A DNA stretch of 64,000 nucleotides from Acinetobacter sp. 10FS3-1 (GTDB taxonomy: Bacteria > Pseudomonadota > Gammaproteobacteria > Pseudomonadales > Moraxellaceae). Each line of letters begins with the position of its first letter. Position 1 is the first letter of the stretch. Shown piece after piece: positions 27,263 to 42,143 of this stretch. Position numbers and translations under genes: made by a program. Where the stretch lies: the NCBI RefSeq assembly GCF_013343215.1, contig NZ_CP039143.1, positions 2,902,073 to 2,966,072 on the forward strand, given 5' to 3'. The notes under the pieces are model-generated. The model searched no databases. It had not been told where the DNA came from and saw only the letters and a program-made list of their open reading frames with translations.

Positions 27263-27826
27263 TTATTTGATTTTTTGATATAAAGATAATAACTTTTGAG
27301 CACCGAGCAATAAGTTGTCTTCCCAGTCGAGCGGTGCTGTGTCATTGGCGCCATCAGTAATGTATTTCACCGAAATCAGGCGTACGTCCAGTTTTTTGCA
27401 CACTTTGGCCAAGGCATAGCCTTCCATATCGACCAGTTGACAGGCAACTTTGGGCTGTCCTGTTGCAAAGCTGTCTCCGGTTCCGCAAATGCCCTGCGGT
27501 AAATCGGTGAAAAAAGGTGCCAGCTTGATTGCACCGGGAAAGTGCTGATCCATGGGGGTAATGCCCACTTCAAACCCGAGTGGCGATACATCCATATCGC
27601 GCTGTACAAATTGGCTGACTTCGACCAGTTCATGGGCATCAAAATGGGAACTGCCCGCTGTCCCCAAATTGATTAAAGTCTTGCAGCCGGTTGTCTGAAT
27701 CACCTCAAAAGCTTTAAATGCCGCATTGACCTTACCAATACCGCTGTAATGCACCTCAATTCCTTCTGCCTCAAACAAACCCTTGGATTCGCTGGGCAAG
27801 GCCATAACCAACGCATGCTCGGACAT
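27263..27826 (-). CDS. Nucleosidase of the PNP/UDP phosphorylase (MtnN-like) superfamily
   Basis: 187 residues, shorter than MtnN (about 232). Family features are LINLGTAGS (about 51-59), the glutamate in LVDMEGYALAKVC that contacts ribose, and the late catalytic region SVKYITDGAND. Likely hydrolyses a nucleoside or S-adenosyl-derived compound; the loop lengths do not tell which. Convergent with the RutR-like regulator. Confidence 0.8.
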   Translation of the reverse strand: MSEHALVMALPSESKGLFEAEGIEVHYSGIGKVNAAFKAFEVIQTTGCKTLINLGTAGSSHFDAHELVEVSQFVQRDMDVSPLGFEVGITPMDQHFPGAIKLAPFFTDLPQGICGTGDSFATGQPKVACQLVDMEGYALAKVCKKLDVRLISVKYITDGANDTAPLDWEDNLLLGAQKLLSLYQKIK

Positions 27827-27942
27827 AAAATACTCAATTTCAGTTTCTATAGATGGCCGCTATTAAAAAGTAAATACTTGAACGCTGCAAATAAAAAAAC
27901 TGCACCTTTTCCAGACCATTTTTTATATTTGGGTCAGGTGAG

Positions 27943-27975
27943 ATGAATGAACGCTTGAGGAGACCAAATGTGTGA
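27943..27975 (+). CDS. Possible 10-residue leader peptide
   Basis: MNERLRRPNV, with AGGTGAG before the ATG. Its stop codon overlaps the start of the next tiny ORF (ATGTGTGA), the arrangement of a coupled upstream ORF. Too short for independent proof. Confidence 0.22.
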   Translation: MNERLRRPNV

Positions 27976-28081
27976 TTCCTGTTCCTCTTTTAATGCAATG
28001 TTCAGCCATCACATCTGGACCCGGGTAAAGCAGACTCACCCTCAGGCCGGTGTCATAGCAGTAGGCGCAATATTCTGCTAA
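27968..28081 (+). CDS. Possible 37-residue Cys-containing peptide
   Basis: ATG 27968 follows a strong AGGAGA ribosome-binding site with 6-bp spacing. The peptide MCDSCSSFNAMFSHHIWTRV... carries a CDSC pair, a His pair and a hydrophobic C-terminus ending in Cys. No family recognised. It lies alone in the gap between the nucleosidase and ribF. Confidence 0.4.
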   Translation: MCDSCSSFNAMFSHHIWTRVKQTHPQAGVIAVGAIFC

Positions 28082-28350
28082 AAATGTTCAATAGTTCAAA
28101 ATAAAAATCCGGTTAATGGCTGATGCTATCGGTTGAAGTAAGCGTGATATTTGAAGGGCTATATGTGGGCATTGAGATTATTTTCAGCATCATCCGCTCT
28201 AAGAAAAATGGAGTGGATTGTTGAAATACAGCGATTTAACTTATTTCAAAAGAATTTTAACGAAAAACTTTGCCTAAAAACACAACAAGACGAAAGCTAA
28301 AGATTATGGCAATATATAGCCTCTTCACATTTTAAGCACCTGATTTGCCC
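28082..28350. other. Upstream region of ribF
   Basis: About 270 bp without ORFs. It precedes ribF and should hold the promoter of the ribF-ileS-lspA-fkpB operon. No FMN riboswitch consensus was seen. Confidence 0.4.
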
Positions 28351-29352
28351 ATGAAGCTGCTCCGTCTTAATGCCTTAACGCCTCGAACTGAATTAGCCAA
28401 AACTGCCGTGACCATTGGTAATTTTGACGGCGTGCATTTGGGGCATCAGGTCATGATCAGGCAGCTCAAAGCTGTCGCAGAACAGCACCAGCTTAAAACA
28501 GTGGTAATGATTTTTGAGCCACAACCTCTTGAATTTTTTAAAGGTTATGAGGCTCCACCGCGTATTTCCTCCTTACGTGAAAAGGTTGAGTATCTAACTG
28601 AACTTGGGGTCGACTATATTGCGGTGGCGAAATTCGATGAACGCTTTCGCAGCCTGAGTGCAGAAGAATTTGCCACGATTTTAAAAGACAAACTCAATGC
28701 CGATCATCTGGTCTTAGGTGATGATTTCCATTTTGGTAAAAACCGTCAAGGTAATAGTGAGTTTTTACGTGAATTTGGTTTTGAGGTAAGCAATCTCGAT
28801 ACCGTCGTGCTGGATGGTGAACGTGTCAGTTCCACCCGCATCCGTCAAACGCTACAAGCTGGCGATCTGGCACAGGCAGCCAAACTCTTGGGACGTCCCT
28901 ATAGCATTAGCGGACGGGTGCAATATGGCGATCAAATCGGCCGTACCATTGATTTTCCCACGATTAATGTCCGCCTGAATCGGCATAAGCCGTGTCTGCA
29001 TGGTATTTATGGTGTAGAGGTGGTGTGTGAAACAGAATCCCTGAAAGCCAGAGTCCAGGCAGCAGATGCCAGCAAAACCGGTATTACCGGCTATAACCCG
29101 ACAGCTCTGTTTGGCGCAGGTCATGTCGGCACCCGTCCAGCCATCCAGCAAGCAGATCCGGAATGGCGATTAGAAGTACATTTCCCTGATGTTTCTGCTA
29201 ATCTGTATGGCCTGTTAATGCGGGTGACATTCTTAACCTATTTACATGGCGAAAAGAATTATCCTTCGCTTGAAGCCCTAAAAGCTGGAATTGATGATGA
29301 TGTCGAGAAACTGCTTGAGTTTCGTCGAAATCACCCCACATTTTCCTTTTAA
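28351..29352 (+). CDS. ribF: Bifunctional riboflavin kinase / FAD synthetase
   Basis: 333 residues from ATG 28351. The N-terminal nucleotidyltransferase half has TIGNFDGVHLGHQ and the C-terminal flavokinase half has SGRVQYGDQIGRTIDFPTIN (about residues 188-207), YGVEVV and the ending region YLHGEKNYPSLEAL. It makes FMN and FAD from riboflavin. It leads the conserved ribF-ileS-lspA-fkpB cluster; 65 bp separates it from ileS. Confidence 0.96.
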   Translation: MKLLRLNALTPRTELAKTAVTIGNFDGVHLGHQVMIRQLKAVAEQHQLKTVVMIFEPQPLEFFKGYEAPPRISSLREKVEYLTELGVDYIAVAKFDERFRSLSAEEFATILKDKLNADHLVLGDDFHFGKNRQGNSEFLREFGFEVSNLDTVVLDGERVSSTRIRQTLQAGDLAQAAKLLGRPYSISGRVQYGDQIGRTIDFPTINVRLNRHKPCLHGIYGVEVVCETESLKARVQAADASKTGITGYNPTALFGAGHVGTRPAIQQADPEWRLEVHFPDVSANLYGLLMRVTFLTYLHGEKNYPSLEALKAGIDDDVEKLLEFRRNHPTFSF

Positions 29353-29417
29353 TATCTCATATTTTTATTGTAAAACGTGTCTGTTAAAACAACGGATTAA
29401 ATTGGAAGACAACTTGC

Positions 29418-32264
29418 ATGAGCGATAAGCAAACTCCTGAAAATGCAGTGGATTATAAAGCCACGCTAAACCTCCCAGGTACTGACTTTGCAATGAAGGC
29501 AAATCTGGCAGTACGTGAAGCGAAATGGTTAGAAGAGTGGTATGCCGACAACATTTATCAGCAGATTCGTGCGTCGCGTATTGGCAAGAAAAAATATGTG
29601 CTTCATGATGGCCCTCCTTATGCCAATGGCCAAATTCACTTGGGCCATGCGGTCAACAAGGTCCTGAAGGATATTATCGTTAAAAGCCGTGTAATGGACG
29701 GCTTTGATGCACCGTATGTACCGGGCTGGGACTGTCACGGCCTGCCGATTGAACTTAAAGTCGAAGAAAAAGTCGGGAAAGTCGGCGTCAAAGTTGATGC
29801 GGCAACCTTCCGTAAACACTGCCGTGAATATGCGTATACCCAGGTCGAATTACAGAAAAAAGACTTTATCCGTATGGGCGTGTTTGGTGACTGGGACAAC
29901 CCGTACCTGACCATGAACTTCAAACAGGAAGCCGATATTGTTCGTTCACTCGGTGCGATTGCCAAAGCCGGTCACATCGAACCGGGTCTGAAACCGGTGA
30001 ACTGGTGTCTAGACTGCGGCTCAGCATTGGCTGAAGCTGAAGTTGAATACGAAGATAAAAAATCTGACGCCATTGATGTCGGTTTTACCGTAGTGGATTT
30101 AGCGGATTTGTCTGCACGTTTAGGCATTGAAGTTGCTGATACAACTGATATCGTCATCTGGACCACCACACCTTGGACACTGCCGGCCAACCAGGCGGTG
30201 GCAGTGCATGCCGAAATTGAATATCAACTGGTCAAAGCCCGCGGCGAAGAAAAAGCAGATCAAAACTTCATTCTGGCAAAAGACTTGGTTGAATCTGCAA
30301 CAGAACGTTATGGCTTTGGCACAGTCGAAGTTCTGGCAGACTTTACCGGTGCAAAACTGGAAAACCTGCAATTACAGCATCCTTTAATTGCTGAACGCCA
30401 AGTACCGGTTATTTTAGGTGAACACGTGATTGCCACCAGCGGTACCGGTGCAGTACATACTGCGCCTGGCCACGGTGTCGACGACTATAAAGTCGGCTTG
30501 CAATACAACCTGAAAGTGGATAACCCGGTGGGCGGCAATGGTGTGTATTTACCTACTTCACCTATTTTTGCAGGTGAACACATCTATAAAGCCAACCCAA
30601 AAATTATTGCTGCCCTTGCTGAGAGCCAGCAACTGTGGGCCCATGTGCCGATCAAACACAGCTACCCGCACTGCTGGCGTCATAAAACCCCAATTATCTT
30701 CCGTGCTACACCGCAATGGTTTATCAGCATGGATGCCAAAGGCTTGCGCTCAAAAGCATTGAATGCAATTGAAAATGAAATCAGTTTCGTGCCGGACTGG
30801 GGTAAGAACCGGATTGAAGCAATGATTGAAGGCCGTCCAGACTGGTGTATCTCACGTCAGCGTACTTGGGGCGTGCCAATTCCATTCTTCGTGCATAAAG
30901 ACACCAATGAACTGCATCCACGTACGCCTGAGCTGATTGAAGAAGTCGCTCAACTGATTGAAAAAGAAGGCATTGATGGTTGGTATAACCGGGATGCTTC
31001 TGAATTCATCGGCGCCGATGCAGAACACTACAATGCGGTCCGCGATACCCTAGACGTGTGGTTCGATTCTGGTACAACGCACTTTGCCGTGCTACGTGAA
31101 CGCGAAGAACTGACTGATCCTGCTGATTTGTATCTGGAAGGTTCAGATCAGCACCGTGGCTGGTTCCAGTCTTCATTGCTGACCTCGATTGCCATCAATG
31201 AACGTGCACCCTACAAAGGTTTGTTGACGCATGGTTTCGTAGTTGATGAGAAAGGCCGCAAGATGTCCAAATCTTTGGGCAACATCATTACCCCGCAAGA
31301 CATCATTAAAGATATGGGTGCAGACGGTTTACGTTTCTGGATTGCCTCTGCCGACTACCGTTATGAAATGACTGCCGGTAAAGAAATCTTTAGCCGTGCA
31401 TCTGATGGTTACCGCCGTATCCGTAACACCCTGCGTTTCTTATTAGCCAATCTGAATGGCTTTCAACCGTCAACAGATGCCTTGCCAGTTGATCAATTGA
31501 TCGCGCTGGATCAATATATTCTGCAACGTGCGACGGACGTGCAAAAAACTATTCAGCAAGCCTATGAAGATATGAATTTCCATATCGTGACCAGTGCATT
31601 GACTAACTTCTGTATCAATGACTTGGGTGGTTTCTACCTCGACATCATCAAAGATCGTCAGTACACCACCAAAGCCGATTCACAGGCCCGTCATTCGGCG
31701 CAAACTGCGTTGTATCATCTGGTCCAAGCCTTTGTACGCTGGATGGCACCGATCTTAAGCTTTACTGCGCAAGAGGCGTGGCCTCTGATTCCAGAGCAGG
31801 CAGAAAAATACGTGTTTACAGCGGAATGGTATAAGATTCCAGTGGCATCAACTGCCAACCTGATAACAGAAGCAGAATGGCAGACCCTGATTTCGGTAAA
31901 ATCTGCGGTGAACAAGTTTATTGAAGCTGCACGCGGCGCGAAAACTGTAGGTTCAAACCTGTCGGCCAAAGTTGAGCTGTGGGCCAATGATGAACTGAAA
32001 GCGGTCCTGGATAAACTGGATGATGAACTGCGTTTTGTTCTGATTACCTCGCAAGTGATCGTCAACGACTTTGATGTTGCACAGGGTGAAGCTTCTGATC
32101 TGGCAGGGCTGAATGTAAAAGTTTCAGCTGCCGATGGAGAGAAGTGTGTACGCTGCTGGCATGTACTGCCTGATGTGAATACCCATGTGTCACATCCAGG
32201 TCTCTGTGGTCGTTGTATTATTAACCTTCCAACAGGCCAAGGCGAAGAGAGAAAATATGCCTAA
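29418..32264 (+). CDS. ileS: Isoleucyl-tRNA synthetase
   Basis: 948-residue class I synthetase. The HIGH-type motif is HLGH at residues 74-77 in [17 protein letters not shown] and KMSKS is at 615-619. The CP1 editing domain ([14 protein letters not shown] onward) and a C-terminal zinc finger with two Cys pairs (CVRCW and CGRC) are present, the E. coli-type architecture sensitive to pseudomonic acid. The stop overlaps the lspA start by 8 bp. Confidence 0.98.
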   Translation: MSDKQTPENAVDYKATLNLPGTDFAMKANLAVREAKWLEEWYADNIYQQIRASRIGKKKYVLHDGPPYANGQIHLGHAVNKVLKDIIVKSRVMDGFDAPYVPGWDCHGLPIELKVEEKVGKVGVKVDAATFRKHCREYAYTQVELQKKDFIRMGVFGDWDNPYLTMNFKQEADIVRSLGAIAKAGHIEPGLKPVNWCLDCGSALAEAEVEYEDKKSDAIDVGFTVVDLADLSARLGIEVADTTDIVIWTTTPWTLPANQAVAVHAEIEYQLVKARGEEKADQNFILAKDLVESATERYGFGTVEVLADFTGAKLENLQLQHPLIAERQVPVILGEHVIATSGTGAVHTAPGHGVDDYKVGLQYNLKVDNPVGGNGVYLPTSPIFAGEHIYKANPKIIAALAESQQLWAHVPIKHSYPHCWRHKTPIIFRATPQWFISMDAKGLRSKALNAIENEISFVPDWGKNRIEAMIEGRPDWCISRQRTWGVPIPFFVHKDTNELHPRTPELIEEVAQLIEKEGIDGWYNRDASEFIGADAEHYNAVRDTLDVWFDSGTTHFAVLREREELTDPADLYLEGSDQHRGWFQSSLLTSIAINERAPYKGLLTHGFVVDEKGRKMSKSLGNIITPQDIIKDMGADGLRFWIASADYRYEMTAGKEIFSRASDGYRRIRNTLRFLLANLNGFQPSTDALPVDQLIALDQYILQRATDVQKTIQQAYEDMNFHIVTSALTNFCINDLGGFYLDIIKDRQYTTKADSQARHSAQTALYHLVQAFVRWMAPILSFTAQEAWPLIPEQAEKYVFTAEWYKIPVASTANLITEAEWQTLISVKSAVNKFIEAARGAKTVGSNLSAKVELWANDELKAVLDKLDDELRFVLITSQVIVNDFDVAQGEASDLAGLNVKVSAADGEKCVRCWHVLPDVNTHVSHPGLCGRCIINLPTGQGEERKYA

Positions 32265-32796
32265 TCCACAGCATAAAAAGGGCTTATTCCAGTTCTATCC
32301 GCACAATTTGTGGTGGATCGGACTGGCAATTCTGGCCATTATTCTGGATCAATGGACTAAATGGATTGCCGTTACGCATCTGAATTACGCAGATCCGATT
32401 CCGGTGCTGCCCTTTTTAAACTGGACATTGCTGCATAACTATGGCGCTGCCTTTAGTTTTCTGTCCGATGCAGGTGGTTGGCAACGTTATTTCTTTACTT
32501 CACTGGCAGCTTTGGTGTCTATCATTTTCGTGTTCTGGCTGATGCGTATGCCTAAACACATGAAGGTATTACCCTTGGCTATTGCCCTGATTCTAGGCGG
32601 TGCCATCGGGAATCTAATTGATCGTATCTATTTGGGTTATGTGGTCGATTTTATTCACGTGTATTACCAAAATAGCCATTTCCCTGCTTTTAATATTGCA
32701 GATAGTGCCATTACTTTGGGCACGATTCTGATGCTGATCGATACGTTTTTCCTGGAAAAACACCGAATTCAACGTGCACAGGCGCAACATGACTGA
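32257..32796 (+). CDS. lspA: Lipoprotein signal peptidase (signal peptidase II)
   Basis: 179 residues from ATG 32257, which overlaps the end of ileS by 8 bp. Four membrane spans. Conserved boxes are [34 protein letters not shown], and the catalytic aspartates in [18 protein letters not shown] and IADSAI. It cleaves prolipoproteins such as the BamC-like, PQQ-like and small plc-linked lipoproteins in this window. The stop overlaps the fkpB start. Confidence 0.97.
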   Translation: MPNPQHKKGLFQFYPHNLWWIGLAILAIILDQWTKWIAVTHLNYADPIPVLPFLNWTLLHNYGAAFSFLSDAGGWQRYFFTSLAALVSIIFVFWLMRMPKHMKVLPLAIALILGGAIGNLIDRIYLGYVVDFIHVYYQNSHFPAFNIADSAITLGTILMLIDTFFLEKHRIQRAQAQHD

Positions 32797-33271
32797 TTTT
32801 ATTCATCCTAACGAGGAAACTCGTGTTGAAGACGGCTCTAAAGTCGAGCTTCATTTTTCGGTCGCTATTGAAAATGGCGTAGAAATTGACAATACCCGCA
32901 GCCGTGAAGCACCGGTAAGCCTAACGATTGGAGATGGCAATCTGTTACCAGGCTTTGAAAAGGCCTTGTTTGGTCTGCGTGCCGGTGACCGCCGTACGGT
33001 CAGTCTGCCACCAGAGGATGCTTTTGGTCCATGGAACCCGGAAAATGTACAAAAATTCGATACCGTCAAGTTTGGCGAACGTCCAATCGAAGGCCATATG
33101 ATCGAGTTTGAAGACAAGGCTAAAACTACCCTGTACGGTGTAGTAAAATCGGTCAATGATGATATTACCGAGGTGGATTTCAACCATCCACTGGCTGGCA
33201 AAAATATTACGTTTGAAGTGGAAATATTCAAGGTCACACCTGCAGGCCAGCAGGGTGTCAAATTGATGTAA
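32789..33271 (+). CDS. fkpB: FKBP-type peptidyl-prolyl cis-trans isomerase (FkpB/SlpA)
   Basis: 160 residues from ATG 32789, overlapping the lspA stop by 8 bp. SlpA-type FKBP with an inserted chaperone (IF) domain: VELHFSVAIENGVEIDNTRS, the PGFEKALFGLRAGDRRTVSL helix-strand and PEDAFGP, then FNHPLAGKNITFEVEIFKV. Same gene order as E. coli, but ispH, which follows there, is not present here. A terminator follows. Confidence 0.93.
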   Translation: MTDFIHPNEETRVEDGSKVELHFSVAIENGVEIDNTRSREAPVSLTIGDGNLLPGFEKALFGLRAGDRRTVSLPPEDAFGPWNPENVQKFDTVKFGERPIEGHMIEFEDKAKTTLYGVVKSVNDDITEVDFNHPLAGKNITFEVEIFKVTPAGQQGVKLM

Positions 33272-33295
33272 AACTTCCCTCCTTCTCTAATATTT

Positions 33296-33323
33296 AAAAA
33301 AAGCTCCTGAAGGAGCTTTTTTT
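33296..33323 (+). terminator. Terminator of the ribF-ileS-lspA-fkpB operon
   Basis: AAGCTCCT/AGGAGCTT stem with flanking A7 and T7. Confidence 0.88.
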
Positions 33324-33405
33324 AAAATCCATACAAACTTCTGCTACTGCATCTTGGTAAAATCGATTAGGGTGGCACTCTCTCCTCATAAGAAAAGGAA
33401 AAACC

Positions 33406-33948
33406 ATGAAAATCTATATTATTGTGGGCAGCATTCGTGAAAGCCGTACCGCCATTAAAGTCGCTCACTGGGCCTTAGAGGAAATTAAAAGCCAAGGGTT
33501 TAGCACGGTAGAAGCTGAAATTGTCGATCTAAAAGAATGGGATTTACCTCTGTTTGCTGGTGCCAATCTGCCTTTGACCGGAATTTATGACCAGCCTAAA
33601 CAGCAGGATTGGGCCGATAAGATTGCACTTGCTGATGCCTTTATTTTTATTAGTCCGGAATATAATCATGGTTATAGCCCTGCCCTGAAAAATGCACTGG
33701 ATTATCTCGCTAAAGAATGGCAAGGCAAACCTGCTGCCTACGTGAGTTATGGTGCCACCAATGGTTCACGATCGATTGACCAGATTCGCCAAGTGGCCAC
33801 CCAGCTCGGTATGATAGATACCAATGCTGTGATCGAAATCCGTGACATCTTTAACCGAAATAAGGATTATTCTTTCCAAGGCAATCAGTTTGATACTAAA
33901 AACCTGAAATCTGCACTGGATAAGCTGATTCAATATGTCAGTGCTTAA
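33406..33948 (+). CDS. NADPH-dependent FMN reductase family protein
   Basis: 180-residue flavodoxin-fold protein. FMN-binding motif GSIRESRTA (residues 8-16) and the SPEYNHGYSPALKNALDYL segment (about 83-101) are typical of the family (YieF/ChrR/azoreductase-like). An AAAGGA ribosome-binding site precedes the ATG. Likely a cytosolic quinone or chromate/azo reductase; the physiological substrate is unknown. Monocistronic. Confidence 0.9.
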   Translation: MKIYIIVGSIRESRTAIKVAHWALEEIKSQGFSTVEAEIVDLKEWDLPLFAGANLPLTGIYDQPKQQDWADKIALADAFIFISPEYNHGYSPALKNALDYLAKEWQGKPAAYVSYGATNGSRSIDQIRQVATQLGMIDTNAVIEIRDIFNRNKDYSFQGNQFDTKNLKSALDKLIQYVSA

Positions 33949-34128
33949 GTGAATGGTCGATGCCGAACTCTGCTCTGACCTACCACAGTATTTACCAAAC
34001 TGCAGTATTTAGCAGAGTAAGCAGAGACTTATATTGAGAACCTACCAAGACAAGGCGTCTTGCAATAACAATAAAAATAGCACTAGCAAAAGGCTATGCA
34101 GTATCACAGCAGTGATCCTTCAAAATCT

Positions 34129-34161
34129 GAAAAGGCCCTAACAACAGTAAGGGCCTTTTTC
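34129..34161 (+). terminator. Rho-independent terminator
   Basis: AAAAGGCCCT/AGGGCCTTTTT stem, 180 bp after the FMN reductase. The 33950-34128 gap holds no ORF. Confidence 0.75.
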
Positions 34162-34270
34162 TTTGATCTTGAGAGTAGAAAAGGTATTTTCGCCTTCAAC
34201 AGGAATAAGTTGAGTGGTGAAGCAGATAGCTGATACTTGAGTATCGAAAATATCATTAGTTTTAAAAAAA

Positions 34271-35449
34271 TTAAGGTGTTTTCATCTTGAGCAGGCCCGC
34301 TCGCTGACCATCTTCAATTACCCACAAATGACCTGCCTTAGCCTGAATAACACCGCGTATACGCTGTTTCATATCCAGACGTTGGACTTCCTTCACTGGA
34401 GACTGTGCAGTATCTACCACAATAATGGCTTTAGAAGACAAACCACTAATAATGGCTTTATTTTTCCAGGCTGGAAACATATTGCCTGTATAAAACAGCA
34501 GATCTGAAGGAGAAATCACAGGCGTCCAGTCCAGCACAGGGGCTTCAAATTCCGGACGGGTATGGTGATCAGGGATCGGCTTACCATTATAATGGTCGCC
34601 ATTCGAGACCAGAGGATAACCGTAGTTTTTACCTTTGATCACTTTATTCAGCTCATCTCCCCCCTTAGGTCCCATTTCAATCACCCAGAGTTTCCCTCGT
34701 GGGTCAAATGCCATACCTAAGGGATTACGATGCCCTAAGCTCCAAATTTGTTGTGCAATCGTTCCCTGACTCATAAATGGATTATCTTTAGGGATAGATC
34801 CATCATCATTCAGGCGAATTATTTTGCCAGCATTGGATTGCAGATCCTGTGCGGGATCAAATTGCTGGCGCTCACCAGAACTGATCCAGAGTTTACCATC
34901 CGATCCGAATAACAGACGGTGCGCATAATGCCCCTGTCCTTTAAATTTAGGTACTTGAGTCCAGATACGCTTCACTTCTGTCAGCCGGTTTTGATTTAAA
35001 TCCAGCCGGCCACGAATCACCACTGCACCATATCCGCCCTGTCCATGCTCGGCATAACTGAGATATATCCACTGGTTCTTGGCAAAATCAGGATGCAAGG
35101 CAACATCGCCCAAACCACCTTGTCCACCATAAGCGACCTTGGGAAGATCTTGAATCGTTTGGCTGTTACGATTTTTTGGATTAAACAGCTTTAATTGTCC
35201 TGCTTTTTCAGTGATCAATAAACGCTGATCGGGCAATTCAACCAAGGCCCAAGGTTCATTAAACTCCGCAATTTTTTCGACTGTGTAGGACGGGGAAACC
35301 GTAATGGGATGAGCAGATTGAGCAGCATTGGACCTTACGGTAGCAGAATCAGTAGCTCTGCCTGAAGGTGAAGGATTCTCTGCATGGCAGCCTACCAATA
35401 CTAAAGCACAGCAACTGATCAGACATTTTCTGTAAACCTGTACCGACAT
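34271..35449 (-). CDS. PQQ-dependent sugar dehydrogenase-like lipoprotein (YliI/GdhB family)
   Basis: 392 residues: lipoprotein signal with lipobox LVGC (Cys21), a Ser/Ala-rich tether, then a six-bladed beta-propeller of the soluble glucose dehydrogenase family. Conserved pieces are FNEPWALVELPDQRLLITEK, GGQGGLGDVALHPDF, LGHRNPLGMAFDP, and EMGPKGGDELNKVIKGKNYG. Homologues (E. coli YliI, Acinetobacter GDH-B) oxidise aldose sugars with PQQ at or near the outer membrane. Its stop faces the terminator of the FMN reductase; its promoter region abuts the rRNA operon terminator. Confidence 0.88.
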   Translation of the reverse strand: MSVQVYRKCLISCCALVLVGCHAENPSPSGRATDSATVRSNAAQSAHPITVSPSYTVEKIAEFNEPWALVELPDQRLLITEKAGQLKLFNPKNRNSQTIQDLPKVAYGGQGGLGDVALHPDFAKNQWIYLSYAEHGQGGYGAVVIRGRLDLNQNRLTEVKRIWTQVPKFKGQGHYAHRLLFGSDGKLWISSGERQQFDPAQDLQSNAGKIIRLNDDGSIPKDNPFMSQGTIAQQIWSLGHRNPLGMAFDPRGKLWVIEMGPKGGDELNKVIKGKNYGYPLVSNGDHYNGKPIPDHHTRPEFEAPVLDWTPVISPSDLLFYTGNMFPAWKNKAIISGLSSKAIIVVDTAQSPVKEVQRLDMKQRIRGVIQAKAGHLWVIEDGQRAGLLKMKTP

Positions 35450-35565
35450 TTTATATTCCCTCTTTTAGTTTTTATCTTGGCTTTTAACTTAACACTGAAA
35501 ATAAAAAAAGAGCAGCGAGAACGTTAATTAGAAGACCTGGCAGATTGATTTTTATTTTTCTTTTT

Positions 35566-35605
35566 ATAAAAAAATAAATCCCCCTGCTTTTTAGCAGGGG
35601 GATTT
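35566..35605 (-). terminator. Terminator of the rRNA operon
   Basis: CCCCCTGC (35580-35587) / GCAGGGGG (35594-35601), followed on the minus strand by ATTTATTTTTTT; 11 bp past the 5S gene. Confidence 0.9.
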
Positions 35606-35615
35606 TGAATAATGA

Positions 35616-35729
35616 GCTGGCGATGACTTACTCTCACATGGGTAACCCCACACTACCATCAGCGCAAAGAGGTTTCACTTCTGAGTTCGGGAAGGGATCA
35701 GGTGGTTCACTCTTGCTATGGTCGCCAGC
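35616..35729 (-). rRNA. rrf: 5S ribosomal RNA
   Basis: 114-nt gene on the minus strand beginning GCTGGCGACCATAGCAAGAG and ending in the pairing CATCGCCAGC; contains the conserved CCGAACTCAGAAGTGAAA loop. Lies 190 bp after 23S. Confidence 0.96.
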
Positions 35730-35922
35730 ACAACTGTTTATGGACTTGTTCGGGTCTTATCTGACTGCTTTTGCAGTGTTTGCCTTACTTGGTACCAAAT
35801 AGAATACATTAACAGGGATATCTGAGTTGAATATTGTCGTACTAACGAGCTTCTGAATCAAGCTGTTTTTCTGGATATCGAATCAATTGCGCTTTATACA
35901 ACAACTGTTTGGGTGTTGTATA

Positions 35923-38812
<2,890 letters not shown>

Positions 38813-39158
38813 ATACAACCCCAAACAGTCGTTCATCCCTACAAGCAGGATGAGCAACATGATTAACCAATCTCTCAGTCAATCACACAGTTGGCGTTTG
38901 TGCACTTAAGCACTGTACAGCTTCAATTAGATTCATATACCAAAACGCTTGATTCAGTTAATTTCGCTAGTTCTCATTTCAAGTACAGTCATTAACAGGT
39001 AATAAATTACTGTTAACTTCCGTTCTATCTATGAGTATGAACAAATTATTTCAACTCAAATATATGCTGTTAATGATTTTTCTAGCCTTCGTCAGGTCTA
39101 GAAACTGTGATAAATCACAGAGGTTAACAAGTATAAACTTACTAAGCTCTATAATCTA

Positions 39159-39234
39159 TGGTGGAGACTAGGAGAGTCGAACTCCTGACCTCCTGCGTGC
39201 AAAGCAGGCGCTCTACCAACTAAGCTAAGTCCCC
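39159..39234 (-). tRNA. tRNA-Ala (TGC)
   Basis: 76 nt including an encoded CCA; starts GGGGACTTAGCTTAGTTGGT, anticodon loop CTTTGCACG, T-loop GTTCGACTC. Second tRNA in the 16S-23S spacer. Confidence 0.96.
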
Positions 39235-39302
39235 AGCTTATCATTTAGATTTAATGTTTCTGATTCTCTGTCTTACTCTGCAATTGCTTGCTTCGTCAGT
39301 AG

Positions 39303-39379
<77 letters not shown>

Positions 39380-39391
39380 TCAGATACATCA

Positions 39392-39420
39392 ATGAAGAAC
39401 AACTTGTTGTGGATTCTTAC
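39392..39420 (-). repeat. 16S processing stem, 3' arm
   Basis: Pairs almost perfectly with 41101-41129 on the other side of the 16S gene (shared core ATGAAGAACAACTTGT). This is the expected RNase III stem that brackets pre-16S rRNA. Confidence 0.8.
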
Positions 39421-39438
39421 CAATCGTCAATCTTTCGT

Positions 39439-40979
<1,541 letters not shown>

Positions 40980-41100
40980 AAAATCAGTAGTGCCTAAAGG
41001 ACACCAATCTTGGCTCATCAATTTTCTGACAAATTCTCTCAAATAAACTTCGAGTAATTTAAACCAATCAATCAATGATAATAATTTCGATCAATCAACC

Positions 41101-41129
41101 AGTAAAAATCCACACAAGTTGTTCTTCAT
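41101..41129 (-). repeat. 16S processing stem, 5' arm
   Basis: Reverse complement of 39392-39420; see that entry. Confidence 0.8.
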
Positions 41130-41246
41130 AATCTCTTAATGATCTCTCTAATACCTCGTCAGTATTAGATGCTGGACTTCGACAATCCCAAACAACTCAA
41201 CGCTTCGCGCTTCGTTCGTTCCGGCTATCTCGTCGGTATGGGGTGC

Positions 41247-41274
41247 ATTCTAGAGGATTTCTAAAGCTTTGCAA
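41247..41274 (-). promoter_or_regulatory. rRNA operon promoter
   Basis: On the minus strand TTGCAA (41274-41269), 16-bp spacer, TAGAAT (41252-41247), then the GC-rich discriminator GCACCCC typical of stringently controlled rRNA promoters. AT-rich DNA upstream (41280-41350) could serve as UP element. The start would lie about 260 bp before mature 16S. Confidence 0.8.
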
Positions 41275-42104
41275 GCCCCTATTCAATATATTTTTCACGT
41301 ATGTTTCTTTTTTCTACGAAAACGGTGTAAAAATTGGTTTTTTATCTAAATTTTAAGCATTTTTTTGCCTATAAACCCACTAATACAAGCTTTGTTTTTA
41401 TTTTCACCCTATTTACTTAGAGCTAATTACGATCAAAAATCCTCGCCCTTCAGCTTTTTATCCGGAATCTCCCCCTTGAGTGAGCAGTTTTCCAGCATCA
41501 CTTCAAAAATAAATTAATTTATTTGAAAAATAAGCTCTCTATTCACTTTAAAAATAGGCTGCCTCTTGAATTTCCTGATGAGGCTTTATATTCAGAGCTT
41601 TTTTCTGTAGTGCTCTAGAAGAAATCTGCCTAACTCTTAAATATTCTTCCTCGTGTGGATTTTATTTTTATAATCTAATTTTTATGACTCTTTTCATTCA
41701 GTTAAATGAGTGAAACTTTCTCTACCTATGTCCCATGTCCATAAATCCTGCCTTGATACGCTTTATGCTCTCCCAGTTAAAACTGTTATAAAGAAGCGAT
41801 AAAAAAAACAGCTGTATTCCTTAAAATAGAGTCAATATCACTTTAAAAGTAGAATAACTATTCTTTAATACAAATTTACGTAAAGAAAAATTTTAGCCCC
41901 GGAACATATTTTTCATCAAAAAAACATCTTCAGCAGGATATGCACTCTTGGTTTTTTGGGAGGCTTAAAAACATGCTGCTTTTCTGAGTTTTCCAGTTGA
42001 AAGCTATTTTTGGTATTTTGACCCATTCAATCAGCCAGTCAATTAACGGCTGGCGATTTCAAGACACGCTCACTCTATATAAGCTCAGAAATGAGATTTA
42101 AGAA
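41275..42104. other. Gene-free AT-rich region behind the rRNA promoter
   Basis: About 830 bp with no supported ORF on either strand. Long A/T runs, no repeats of note. It separates the rRNA promoter from the sRNA candidate and tyrS. Confidence 0.45.
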
Positions 42105-42143
42105 AATAAAAAAGGAAGAGATCTCTCCCAAAACCTCTTCCTT
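42105..42143 (-). terminator. Terminator of the sRNA candidate
   Basis: Nine-base-pair GGAAGAG-type stem, 14-base loop, T-rich tail on the minus strand. Confidence 0.8.
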
